From: an uncultured Christensenella sp.
Lineage (GTDB): Bacteria > Bacillota > Clostridia > Christensenellales > UBA1242
DNA length: 64,000 nucleotides
NCBI GenBank assembly: GCA_910586385.1
Contig: CAJUGX010000004.1
Location: forward strand, 62,001-126,000
Direction of reading: 5' to 3'
The translations under genes were made by a program, and so were the position numbers. Positions 1 to 7,177 of this stretch are shown one piece after another; the first letter of the stretch is position 1, and each line of letters begins with the position of its first letter. The notes beneath the pieces were generated by a model, which saw nothing but the letters and a program-made list of their open reading frames with translations, was not told where the DNA came from and made no database searches.

Positions 1-20
1 GATTTTCGTTTGGTGCGCAA

Positions 21-92
21 GTGAAAAATTAAGTTTTAAGGCGACGCTTTTGCCACACTTGGCAAAACGAGCGAATAACGCAAATTTTTCAC
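21..92. repeat. nested inverted repeats downstream of fakA
   Basis: An outer pair, GTGAAAAATT at 21-30 and AATTTTTCAC at 83-92, encloses an inner perfect pair, TTTTGCC at 48-54 and GGCAAAA at 61-67. Neither side has a clear T-run, so this is not a typical intrinsic terminator. It could be a folded 3' untranslated region of fakA or a small intergenic repeat. No coding region is visible in bases 1-92. Confidence 0.4.
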
Positions 93-1727
93 CTATTCAA
101 GCGAAATGAGGTAGTAGTAAACTGGTTGTCCACCATTTGCCACAGTCACTTCGCAATCTGGATATTTTTCAGCAAGTTTTGATTGAAGTGCTTCAGCTTC
201 ATCTTCTCTGATATCTTCACCATAGAAGAGTGTGATATTCATCACTGTGTCGCTCATAAGTGCTTCAACAAGTTTCTCTGTTGTCTCGCTTACGAGGCTT
301 CCTTTTGCCAAAATTGCCTTGTCATCAAGTCCGATGATTTCACCTTTTGCAAGGTCAAATCCATCAACGTGAGTATCTCTGACAGCGTATGTCACAGAGC
401 CAGAACGCACGCTTCGGATTGCTTCAAGCATTGCATTTTGGTTTTCTTCAACACTTGCATCTGGGTTGAATGCGATTGATGCCGCAATCCCCTCTGGGAC
501 GCTCTTTGTTGGGATGACAATGAGGTTTTTGTTTGTCACATCATTGGCTTGTTCTGCTGCCAAAACGATGTTTTTGTTGTTTGGGAAGACAAAGATATTT
601 CTTGCAGGCACTTTTTCAGCAGCAGTTGCAATATCTTCCGCACTTGGATTCATAGTTTGACCGCCAACAATGATTTGGTCAACAGTGAGCTCTTTGAAGA
701 TTTCTCCAAGTCCGTCACCAGGAGCAACAGCAATCATTCCGATTTCTTTTGTCTCTTCAACGGCTTGAGCCTTCTTTTTGAGTTCTCTGTTCTGCTCTCT
801 CATGTTTTCGATCTTGAGATTGAAGAGTTCGCCAAGTTCCAAAGCATAGCCAAGTGCTTTGTTTGGCTCATTTGTGTGTACATGCACCTTGACAAGTGAC
901 AAATCACCGATGCAAATGACAGAATCACCGATTTCCATGAGTCTTTCACGGAGTTTGTCGATGTCAGCCTCGGTTGTCTTCTTGTGCATATTGATAATCA
1001 TGTACTCTGTGCAATAACCAAACTCGATTTCACCCAAATTGTTGATATCAGCAATGACATCATCAACCGTTTGAGGCTTTGTTTCGTCTTCGAAAGAGTA
1101 TTCAAGATCCTCTTCACCATTGATGTAACGAGAAAATCCTGTGAAAATCACCAAAATACCGCGACCACCAGAGTCAACAACGCCAGCTTTCTTCAAAACT
1201 GGAAGCATTTCAGGTGTTTGTTTGAGGATTTCTTCCCCTGTTTCACATACTTTTCTGAGGAAAGTCTCAAAATCATCGTGTTTCTTTGCAAGTGCAACGG
1301 CATTTTCAGCCATGACACGGATGACTGTCAAAATTGTCCCCTCTTTTGGCTTTGTAACAGCCTTGTATGCTATGGTTGCACCCTCTTGCATAGCCTTTGC
1401 AAAGTCTTTTGTTGTCACCTCTTTGCAGTTTTTGGTGACTGAGCAGAAGCCTTTGAAAATCTGTGAGGTGATTACCCCACTGTTTCCTCTCGCACCTCTG
1501 AGTGCACCTTTTGAAAATGCTTCTGACAAAGAAACAAGGTCATTGTTCATGCACTTGTTTATTTCTCCAACAGCAGATCTCATAGTCAAAAACATATTTG
1601 TCCCAGTGTCTCCGTCTGGAACAGGAAAAACGTTCAATGAGTCAACATACTCTTTATTTTGTTCAAGAAGACTTACTCCAGCAAGGACCATCTTGCGGAA
1701 GGTTGTCCCGTTTATTGCTTTTTGCAT
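93..1727 (-). CDS. fakA: DAK2-domain fatty acid kinase FakA (YloV family)
   Basis: The protein has 544 residues, the usual length for the YloV/FakA family. FakA phosphorylates fatty acids bound to a FakB (DegV-type) carrier so that they can enter phospholipid synthesis through PlsX and PlsY. The N-terminal DhaL-like kinase domain spans about residues 10-200 and carries the nucleotide/magnesium motif PVPDGDTGTN near residues 36-45. A second conserved block, AGVVDSGGRG, lies near residue 185. The gene starts 14 nt after the asp23-type gene, and the order rpmB, asp23, fakA is common in Bacillota, although rpmB is divergent here. A plsY gene lies at 24 kb. The identification rests on motifs and length. 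Confidence 0.95.
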   Translation of the reverse strand: MQKAINGTTFRKMVLAGVSLLEQNKEYVDSLNVFPVPDGDTGTNMFLTMRSAVGEINKCMNNDLVSLSEAFSKGALRGARGNSGVITSQIFKGFCSVTKNCKEVTTKDFAKAMQEGATIAYKAVTKPKEGTILTVIRVMAENAVALAKKHDDFETFLRKVCETGEEILKQTPEMLPVLKKAGVVDSGGRGILVIFTGFSRYINGEEDLEYSFEDETKPQTVDDVIADINNLGEIEFGYCTEYMIINMHKKTTEADIDKLRERLMEIGDSVICIGDLSLVKVHVHTNEPNKALGYALELGELFNLKIENMREQNRELKKKAQAVEETKEIGMIAVAPGDGLGEIFKELTVDQIIVGGQTMNPSAEDIATAAEKVPARNIFVFPNNKNIVLAAEQANDVTNKNLIVIPTKSVPEGIAASIAFNPDASVEENQNAMLEAIRSVRSGSVTYAVRDTHVDGFDLAKGEIIGLDDKAILAKGSLVSETTEKLVEALMSDTVMNITLFYGEDIREDEAEALQSKLAEKYPDCEVTVANGGQPVYYYLISLE

Positions 1728-1741
1728 CTTATGCTCCTATA

Positions 1742-2092
1742 TTATACACACACGCCAACGACGTGAACATTCACTGTATCAACAATCATACCAGTAAAAT
1801 TTTCGACACTATATTTAACAGATTTTTTAAGCGATTCAGCCACAGCACTGATAGATACACCATACTTAAGAATACAGTGTATATCGATGAAAATTCGGTT
1901 GTCTATATGGCTGATAGTGACACCTTTGGAATACTTCTCTCTACGAAAAAGTTCCCTCGCACTATCTCTAAAATTTTTTGAAACAAGGTCAACAACGCCA
2001 TAACAGTCCAAAGCAACAAAACCAGCAACAGTGCGAATTGCATTGTCGCTGATTGAAATGTTTCCATAGTAGTTGTTTGTATCAACTGTCAC
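1742..2092 (-). CDS. Asp23/Gls24 family protein (YloU type)
   Basis: A protein of about 116 residues with the Asp23/Gls24 fold signature (YYGNISISDNAI near the start, then GVVDLVSK). Small members of this family precede fakA in many Bacillota and are linked to envelope stress or membrane-associated assemblies; their exact role is unsettled. I place the start at GTG 2092, because AAGGGAG lies 6 nt upstream. The nearby ATG at 2098 touches that Shine-Dalgarno sequence and would be poorly spaced. Longer reading-frame extensions upstream have no ribosome binding site. It is probably cotranscribed with fakA. Confidence 0.85.
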   Translation of the reverse strand: MTVDTNNYYGNISISDNAIRTVAGFVALDCYGVVDLVSKNFRDSARELFRREKYSKGVTISHIDNRIFIDIHCILKYGVSISAVAESLKKSVKYSVENFTGMIVDTVNVHVVGVCV

Positions 2093-2262
2093 GAGCATCT
2101 CCCTTACATTTAGAATATATCGCATATATATAATACAACATAGGCTTTGGTTTTGACAAGCAAATTGCCACAAAATCAAAAATTTTTTGACACTTCTCAG
2201 GCCTTGTATAATAAATAATACTTCATTTGGCAAATTTGTATGATAAAGATGCTGTAAAATGG

Positions 2263-2291
2263 TTGATTTTTTGAAATTGATGTGCTATCAT
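2263..2291 (+). promoter_or_regulatory. SigA-type promoter of rpmB
   Basis: TTGATT at 2263-2268 and TATCAT at 2286-2291 are separated by 17 nt. The predicted start is about 23 nt upstream of the AAAGGAG ribosome binding site and ATG of rpmB. Confidence 0.55.
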
Positions 2292-2321
2292 AAAGAGCAA
2301 TTACTTAAAAGGAGAAAGACA

Positions 2322-2495
2322 ATGAGCAGAGTATGTGAAATTTGTGGAAAGGGCAAAATGGACGGCAAAACAGTAAGCCATGCCAACAACAAGGCTCCAA
2401 GAAAATATAATGCAAACTTGCAAACAACTGAAATCAAAGGAAAGAAAGTAAGAGCTTGCACAAAGTGCATCAAAACAGCAAAAAAAGCAAACTAA
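2322..2495 (+). CDS. rpmB: 50S ribosomal protein L28
   Basis: A 57-residue basic protein beginning SRVCEICGKGKM with the L28 pattern, including the CxxC pair near the N-terminus and CTKC near residue 48, which form the zinc-binding (C+) variant. The AAAGGAG site 7 nt upstream fixes the ATG at 2322. L28 sits in the large subunit near the exit site. It is monocistronic, divergent from asp23-fakA, and ends in a strong terminator. Confidence 0.95.
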   Translation: MSRVCEICGKGKMDGKTVSHANNKAPRKYNANLQTTEIKGKKVRACTKCIKTAKKAN

Positions 2496-2513
2496 TTTTT
2501 CGCTTTGAAGCAT

Positions 2514-2543
2514 AAGCGAGAGAGTTTTTCTCTCGCTTTTTTA
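2514..2543 (+). terminator. intrinsic terminator of rpmB
   Basis: A 10-bp stem, AAGCGAGAGA with TCTCTCGCTT, is followed by a T-run starting 19 nt after the rpmB stop codon. Confidence 0.9.
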
Positions 2544-2707
2544 TTGTGTTTTCTAGTCCTCTTTTGTCCCCTTTTTCCTGTAGAAAGCCTTCAAAAATGG
2601 CACCATCCATCTTGGTGCTTTCACACATATGATTCGATAATTTTGTTTTCTTTCTTTTTCCATATTTATTGTTATGACAAAAGAGAAAAACCTGTTACAA
2701 TCTGCCG

Positions 2708-2738
2708 AGTAAAAAAATAAAACACCGATTCGGTGTTT
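2708..2738 (-). terminator. intrinsic terminator of the GT80-like/membrane protein operon
   Basis: On the minus strand AACACCGA pairs with TCGGTGTT and is followed by TTATTTTTTT. It overlaps the stop codon of the membrane protein gene. Confidence 0.85.
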
Positions 2739-3891
2739 ATTTTTCTTGTTTTTGCCCCTTTCTACTCAGACAGCCGTTTACAATCACATACACAAATGCG
2801 ATAAGCATAAACACTGAAAGAAAGACAATTTCCACAATATAAAATGGTTGTGCGTAAATTTTCTGACAGAAAATTATTGAAGCTGAAATTGCATATGCCA
2901 CAGTTGTCGCTCCAATGCTTGACATGAAGACAATTGACAATTTCTCTCGATAATTTCTGAGCATGCCAAGGGATATTGTTGTAAGCATAAACATCATCAT
3001 AAGTCTTGACACATCAAAAGCTTTCAAAGATTTGTCAAAATAAGAAATCTTGAAATACAAGAAGAGCGCAATGGCAACAGTCACAATTCTATACACAAGT
3101 GGAAGTTTGTTTGAGCCATGGATGCAATTGCAAGTCACAACAGCAACAATTGAACAAGCAATTATTCCAAACACAAAAACCATGTTATACAAATTGATTG
3201 ATGACCTATTGATTATGGTAGCAATGATTGTCGCCAAAATCATAAGCCAAGAAACAATATAGAAAGCGCAAATCGAAACATTTTTGAAAATCTGTTGATA
3301 GAAATTTACAAAAAGCATCGCACATGCAACGACTGTCATTGTATCATAAATATAAAACATTGAAATATTGATATTTTCAAGCTTGCAAAGCATGCAAACA
3401 TAACAAGTAAGCGCAATGATTCCAATCAAAATGAAGTCTATATATTTTGCTTTTATTTTTTCAAAATTTGAAATGCAATAATAACATATAAACAAAATCA
3501 TAGCCGAAACGATAATCAAGCCGGTGTTATTGTTGTGCAAAAAGTAAATCGCAAAGTCTGTAAAATATTTTATAAATGCCCAAAGAGCAACCCCACATGC
3601 AAGAATAAGAAACAAAAACGATAAGATTTGTTTTATCTGCGAATTTCTTTCAAAAACATCGCCATTTTTTTTGCTTCTCACAAAAGCATAAACAAACTTG
3701 TAAATTTCAAGAACTGCCCCCAAAAACAGAAGCAATGCGCTCACAAGCATGAAAGCTCTACATGAGTAAGTTGGTCTGAAAGAGGTGTTTTTGAAAAAGG
3801 TAATCAGAATGTTGTTGACAAAGAGACAAACTGTGGCAACAAAAGGCAAATAATTATACTTCTTTATCAAATTGTACAGTTTTTCAGCCAT
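2737..3891 (-). CDS. polytopic membrane protein of unknown function
   Basis: A 384-residue protein with roughly ten hydrophobic stretches long enough to span the membrane, short polar loops and a basic C-terminus. I recognise no family motif. It starts 1 nt after the stop codon of the GT80-like lipoprotein, so the two are almost certainly cotranscribed and perhaps translationally coupled. That pairing suggests a role in the same surface-modification step, for example moving or displaying the glycan acceptor, but this is inference from context only. It falls under the same poly-G promoter. Confidence 0.75.
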   Translation of the reverse strand: MAEKLYNLIKKYNYLPFVATVCLFVNNILITFFKNTSFRPTYSCRAFMLVSALLLFLGAVLEIYKFVYAFVRSKKNGDVFERNSQIKQILSFLFLILACGVALWAFIKYFTDFAIYFLHNNNTGLIIVSAMILFICYYCISNFEKIKAKYIDFILIGIIALTCYVCMLCKLENINISMFYIYDTMTVVACAMLFVNFYQQIFKNVSICAFYIVSWLMILATIIATIINRSSINLYNMVFVFGIIACSIVAVVTCNCIHGSNKLPLVYRIVTVAIALFLYFKISYFDKSLKAFDVSRLMMMFMLTTISLGMLRNYREKLSIVFMSSIGATTVAYAISASIIFCQKIYAQPFYIVEIVFLSVFMLIAFVYVIVNGCLSRKGQKQEK

Positions 3892-3892
3892 T

Positions 3893-5308
3893 TTAAGCCT
3901 CTGCTGTGATTGTGTGAGTTTTTACCAAGACTTCGCCATCTTGTCCAGGATAATAAACTTTAAGCTCGTCAGCAATTGCTCCGCTGTCAATAATTGTTGG
4001 AAGTGGAGCAGAAAGTGAAGAAAGTTCACCTGTGCCATTTATAAAGAACAATGTCATATCTTTTGGAGCATTCATATAGAGTGTTGAGTTGTAACCCCCA
4101 ATCTTAATGTCATCCCCATAAGCCCAAATCAAAACTTCCATAGGAACTTGCCCTGGCAAAACCTTAATATTGTGGTCATTGCAATATCTCACTCTGCGCT
4201 CATATGCACCTTCATATCCATCTGCCCATGCTGTACCTTTTTCATCGACACTAGTTGAAGGGTCATCAAGTCCCCATTTTGGATGTGGCTTAATCACAAT
4301 GTTGTAATCTGGAAAATCTGCCATGATTTTGTTGAAGAATTTCTCAAAATCTTGTTCTTTAGTTCCGTTCTTGATATCTGCATCTACGCCTGAAAATTGC
4401 TCACTGGTCAAACTTGCTCCGCAAACAACAAGAGTTTTCTTTTGATTATCTTGTTTGATGATTGGATCAATATAATCAACATCAAAAACCGCTTTCTTAA
4501 ATTTTGTTTGATTCTCTGCTGAAAGAGCCCTATACATTTGTGTAAGACTTGACTTTTTGAAATTAATATTGGCAAGCTTAAGTTTCATACTTTCACTTGA
4601 AGTTTCAAGAAGTTCTGGATATTGCATCATAACCTTGACATTATCTCTATATTCATAAGCAAAAGCATAAGAAAGTTTGTACCCTGAAGTGTATGTGGCT
4701 GCAGTAAAATCATAGTTTGGATTCGTCTTTGCCTGTTGAATCTCATTCCTTACATTTTGCAAATCATCTTCAAAAACCTCATTTCCATCTGTTCCGCCAT
4801 AAATGCTCTTGAAATATGTGTAAGCAGCATTTCCATCTTCCACAAGATTGATTTTCCAATTTTCTTTTGGAATTTGATTTGTGATAAACATCTTGAATGC
4901 GAGTTTAACATTATAATCTGTGACATAAAGTGTAAATTTTGCTTTCTTATTTTTCAAATAAGTGTGAAGCACTTTGTTTGACATCTCTTCCAAAACAGTT
5001 GATGAAACACCAGAGGCATTAGGCTCATCCTTTCCCAAGAAATTGAAACCAAGTTGAGTTTCATCTGTGAATGTAAGTTTTCTGCTGTACCACATATCAG
5101 TGCTGTCCTTTGTGCCAAGAAGGTCAAGCGTAGACATAACGACTGGCACTGTCGCATTGGTGAGAACAAAGTTGTAATTTTTCTCTTCCCCCTTACCTTT
5201 TCCACAGCCAATCAAAGCAAATGGAAGTGTGAAAAGAACTGCTGTTGCAAGCGCACAAGATTTGAAAAACAACTTGATTGCACTTGACTTTTTGTTTTGT
5301 GATTTCAT
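3893..5308 (-). CDS. predicted lipoprotein related to GT80 sialyltransferases
   Basis: A 471-residue protein. It starts with a lipoprotein signal peptide ending LIGC (lipidated Cys about 35), so it should be anchored on the outer face of the membrane. The remainder lines up by eye with the Pasteurella PM0188/PmST1 family (GT80). INLVEDGNAAYTYF near 154-167 matches the LYDDGS catalytic-aspartate motif (Asp 158 here). YNIVIKPHPKWG near 335-346 matches the YKIYFKGHPRGG motif with its CMP-binding histidine (His 342). KIGGYNSTLYMNAP near 402-415 matches GGVASSLYFSLP, the phosphate-binding serine pair, here Ser-Thr. Spacing and order of the blocks agree with the family. Donor and acceptor are unknown, and no CMP-sialate synthetase is in the window. 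The ATG at 5308 follows AAGGAG; an in-frame TTG lies directly upstream. Confidence 0.75.
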   Translation of the reverse strand: MKSQNKKSSAIKLFFKSCALATAVLFTLPFALIGCGKGKGEEKNYNFVLTNATVPVVMSTLDLLGTKDSTDMWYSRKLTFTDETQLGFNFLGKDEPNASGVSSTVLEEMSNKVLHTYLKNKKAKFTLYVTDYNVKLAFKMFITNQIPKENWKINLVEDGNAAYTYFKSIYGGTDGNEVFEDDLQNVRNEIQQAKTNPNYDFTAATYTSGYKLSYAFAYEYRDNVKVMMQYPELLETSSESMKLKLANINFKKSSLTQMYRALSAENQTKFKKAVFDVDYIDPIIKQDNQKKTLVVCGASLTSEQFSGVDADIKNGTKEQDFEKFFNKIMADFPDYNIVIKPHPKWGLDDPSTSVDEKGTAWADGYEGAYERRVRYCNDHNIKVLPGQVPMEVLIWAYGDDIKIGGYNSTLYMNAPKDMTLFFINGTGELSSLSAPLPTIIDSGAIADELKVYYPGQDGEVLVKTHTITAEA

Positions 5309-5338
5309 CAATTTTCTCCTTTTCTTTTTGTTAGTACA

Positions 5339-5368
5339 AGTTTAACACTTCCCCCCCCCGTTTGTCAA
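5339..5368 (-). promoter_or_regulatory. promoter with G9 tract in the spacer, upstream of the GT80-like gene
   Basis: On the minus strand TTGACA (5363-5368) is followed by an 18-nt spacer that contains nine consecutive G (5351-5359), then TAAACT (5339-5344). A TTAAAC hexamer one base closer is an alternative -10. Gain or loss of one G would change the -35/-10 distance, the classic layout for promoter phase variation. Confidence 0.7.
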
Positions 5369-5416
5369 ATCATTTCCCCACTTTATTACATTCTTTACGC
5401 TTAAAAATCAAAATAG

Positions 5417-5444
5417 AAAAAGGATGCACAGACAGCATCCTTTT
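5417..5444 (-). terminator. intrinsic terminator of the thioredoxin reductase operon
   Basis: AAAAGGATGC and GCATCCTTTT form a perfect 10-bp stem with a 7-nt loop and a T-run on the minus strand, 18 nt past the stop codon. Confidence 0.85.
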
Positions 5445-5462
5445 ATATCTAGAAATGAGATA

Positions 5463-6347
5463 TTACAACCCTTCACATGCTTTTTTGCCGGCAATTGCTC
5501 CGTCATTGCATGCAGTGACAATTTGTTTCATCACCCCAGCACGGACATCTCCAACAGCATAAACCCCCTTGATTGATGTCTGCATATTCTCATCAGTTTT
5601 GACAAATCCAAGGGCATCTTTTTCAATAGTTTCTCCAAAAATCTCAACCTTTGGGACTCTCCCAAGAGCCACAAAAACCGCACTCGCTTCAAGCACTTTT
5701 TTCTTACCTTCAATCAGACATTCGACGCCTTCAACGCCCGTTTTTCCGAGCACTTTTTGCACCTTAACATTCGACAAAACTTCCATATTTAGGACGGCAT
5801 TCGCCTTTGCAAAAACGGACATATCGCCCTCGTCCAAAACCAAAACTTTTGAAACTATGCCAGAGAGATACTTTGCATCTTTGATTCCACTTCCGTTTCG
5901 GCTGACAACACAAACTAGCTGTCCTTTGAAGAAGTTTGCATCGCAAACTGCACAATATGAGACTCCTCTTCCCAAAAACTCATTTTCATTTTTGCCAAGG
6001 TCTTTATAGGCAAGCCCAGTGGCAATAATCACTCTTTTTGCGTTGTAATTTGCCAAATTGCCCTTCAAAACCTTCAAATTCCCCTCTAAATTGGCAGAAA
6101 TGATGTCGTCGTATATAATTTCGACCTCGAGTGCTTTCACCTGTTTTGCAAACATCTCGGTCAAGGTGCCACCATCAATCTCCTCTTGCGAAGGAAAGTT
6201 TTTGATTTTGTTGAGCGTTGCAACTGTGCCGCCAAGAGCCATCTTCTCAATGACAGCCACATCTTTTCCACTGCGTTTTGCATAGACCGCCGCACTCATC
6301 CCAGCGACCCCGCCACCGACAATCAAAACATCATATATTTTTTCCAT
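5463..6347 (-). CDS. flavin thioredoxin reductase with degenerate NADPH motifs (ferredoxin-dependent type?)
   Basis: A 294-residue member of the low-molecular-weight thioredoxin reductase family, which reduces thioredoxin or related disulfides through FAD. The N-terminal FAD motif is VGGGVAG (near 10-16), the redox disulfide is CAVC (Cys 132 and 135), and the second FAD motif is GVYAVGDVR (near 261-269). The nucleotide-binding GGGxxA motif that normally follows the disulfide is replaced by SRNGSG (149-154). The HRRxxxR motif that reads the NADPH phosphate is replaced by LDEGDMS. Loss of both motifs is the hallmark described for ferredoxin-dependent flavin thioredoxin reductases of clostridia. 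AAGGAG precedes the ATG. It probably forms an operon with the Nudix gene upstream. Confidence 0.88.
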   Translation of the reverse strand: MEKIYDVLIVGGGVAGMSAAVYAKRSGKDVAVIEKMALGGTVATLNKIKNFPSQEEIDGGTLTEMFAKQVKALEVEIIYDDIISANLEGNLKVLKGNLANYNAKRVIIATGLAYKDLGKNENEFLGRGVSYCAVCDANFFKGQLVCVVSRNGSGIKDAKYLSGIVSKVLVLDEGDMSVFAKANAVLNMEVLSNVKVQKVLGKTGVEGVECLIEGKKKVLEASAVFVALGRVPKVEIFGETIEKDALGFVKTDENMQTSIKGVYAVGDVRAGVMKQIVTACNDGAIAGKKACEGL

Positions 6348-6374
6348 ACAATCAACTCCTTACCAAACTTAAAC

Positions 6375-6854
6375 TCACTTGTTTCTATAATCAAAGTTGA
6401 CAGATTTGTTATAGAATTCTTTGGATTTGAAAAGGTCAATATTCCCCTTTGTACCCAAGAAAAGGTTTTCTGGCAGATTGTCCAAATCAAAGAATTTCAA
6501 CTCTCCGCATTTCTCAGGCTCCATGTTTTTTATTTCACCACTGAAATCAGAAATAAGAAGTCCAATTTGATAAAACAATATACTCTCACTTGACTGCGTT
6601 GTGAAAAGGTTTATCACCTTCATATCTTCCAATTTTACATCAACATCAATCTCTTCCTTCATTTCTCTTTGCATGGTTTGTTCTATACTTTCCCCACATC
6701 TTGCCTTTCCACCAATAAGCCCCCAGTTTCCAGAACCACCACGGTTTCCAATCCTAAGCCCCAGAAGGATTTTGTTGTCCTTAACAATGAGCGCATTGAT
6801 ACCAACAGGGATCTCATTTTTGTTTATTTCCAAAACGTGCATATTGTCTGCCAC
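6375..6854 (-). CDS. Nudix hydrolase
   Basis: A protein of about 159 residues with a complete Nudix box: GG(K)x5Ex7 followed by REMKEEIDV, around residues 48-71. The glutamates bind the divalent metal. Nudix enzymes hydrolyse nucleoside diphosphates linked to another group; the substrate here cannot be read from sequence. I prefer the GTG at 6854, because GGAGG lies 5 nt upstream; the ATG at 6866 has no ribosome binding site. It ends 27 nt before the thioredoxin reductase start, so cotranscription is likely. A strong terminator lies about 40 nt upstream of the start. Confidence 0.9.
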   Translation of the reverse strand: MADNMHVLEINKNEIPVGINALIVKDNKILLGLRIGNRGGSGNWGLIGGKARCGESIEQTMQREMKEEIDVDVKLEDMKVINLFTTQSSESILFYQIGLLISDFSGEIKNMEPEKCGELKFFDLDNLPENLFLGTKGNIDLFKSKEFYNKSVNFDYRNK

Positions 6855-6896
6855 AACTTCCTCCATATGAGTTTATTTTATCATGTTTTTGCCCAA

Positions 6897-6931
6897 AATC
6901 AAAAAGAAACTACTTAAAAAGCAGTTTCTTT
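6897..6931 (-). terminator. strong intrinsic terminator upstream of the Nudix gene
   Basis: On the minus strand, a 12-bp stem (AAAGAAACTGCT with AGTAGTTTCTTT, one G-U pair, 5-nt loop) is followed by TTTTTG. The plus-strand side has no T-run. It lies in the 5' region of the Nudix gene, so it must end a separate upstream RNA or act as a conditional attenuator. Confidence 0.85.
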
Positions 6932-7007
6932 ATCAAAACTATCTCAAACTTTCGCTCTCAAGTACCCATCCTGATTCTACGATTTTCGAATCTATCTCTT
7001 AAGACCC
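6897..7007 (-). ncRNA. candidate small RNA or attenuated leader
   Basis: A minus-strand promoter-like pair, TTGGTT and TATATA spaced 17 nt (about 7013-7041), would start an RNA near 7005 that ends at the terminator at 6897-6931, giving about 110 nt. The body begins CCGCGGGTCTTAAGAGA and contains a GATT/AATC hairpin, then CTTGAGAGCGAAAGTTTGAG. No open reading frame of note is inside. I could not match it to a riboswitch, T-box or tRNA. It explains the roughly 300-bp gap between the divergent genes. Confidence 0.4.
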
Positions 7008-7131
7008 GCGGATATATAACAAAATATAATCAAAAAACCAAATCACCTCCCTCAAGCAATAAAAAATTTCCATTTGGGGAAACTTTTTGAATATTTTTTA
7101 GATTTTATTTCCTTTTTGAGCAATTTTGGTG

Positions 7132-7160
7132 TTGACAAGCCTCTTTTCAAACACTATACT
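7132..7160 (+). promoter_or_regulatory. SigA-type promoter of the HTH/hydrolase/methyltransferase gene
   Basis: TTGACA (7132-7137), a 17-nt spacer and TATACT (7155-7160). Transcription should begin about 7167, at the ribosome binding site itself, giving a leader of only about 11 nt. Confidence 0.8.
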
Positions 7161-7177
7161 TGTGATAGGAGAAAACA

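Noticed and set aside
1141..1797. Long plus-strand frame opposite fakA
   Set aside because: It is the antisense shadow of a well-supported gene and has no ribosome binding site or family features. The same holds for the other long frames opposite der, ppdK, murE and spoIVA.
2505..2720. A plus-strand frame of about 70 codons after rpmB
   Set aside because: It begins inside the rpmB terminator, has no ribosome binding site and looks like translated AT-rich spacer.
6931..7015. A tRNA-like segment with GATTCGAAAATC in the divergent region
   Set aside because: The T-loop-like string does not pair into a T arm and no acceptor or anticodon stem could be built.
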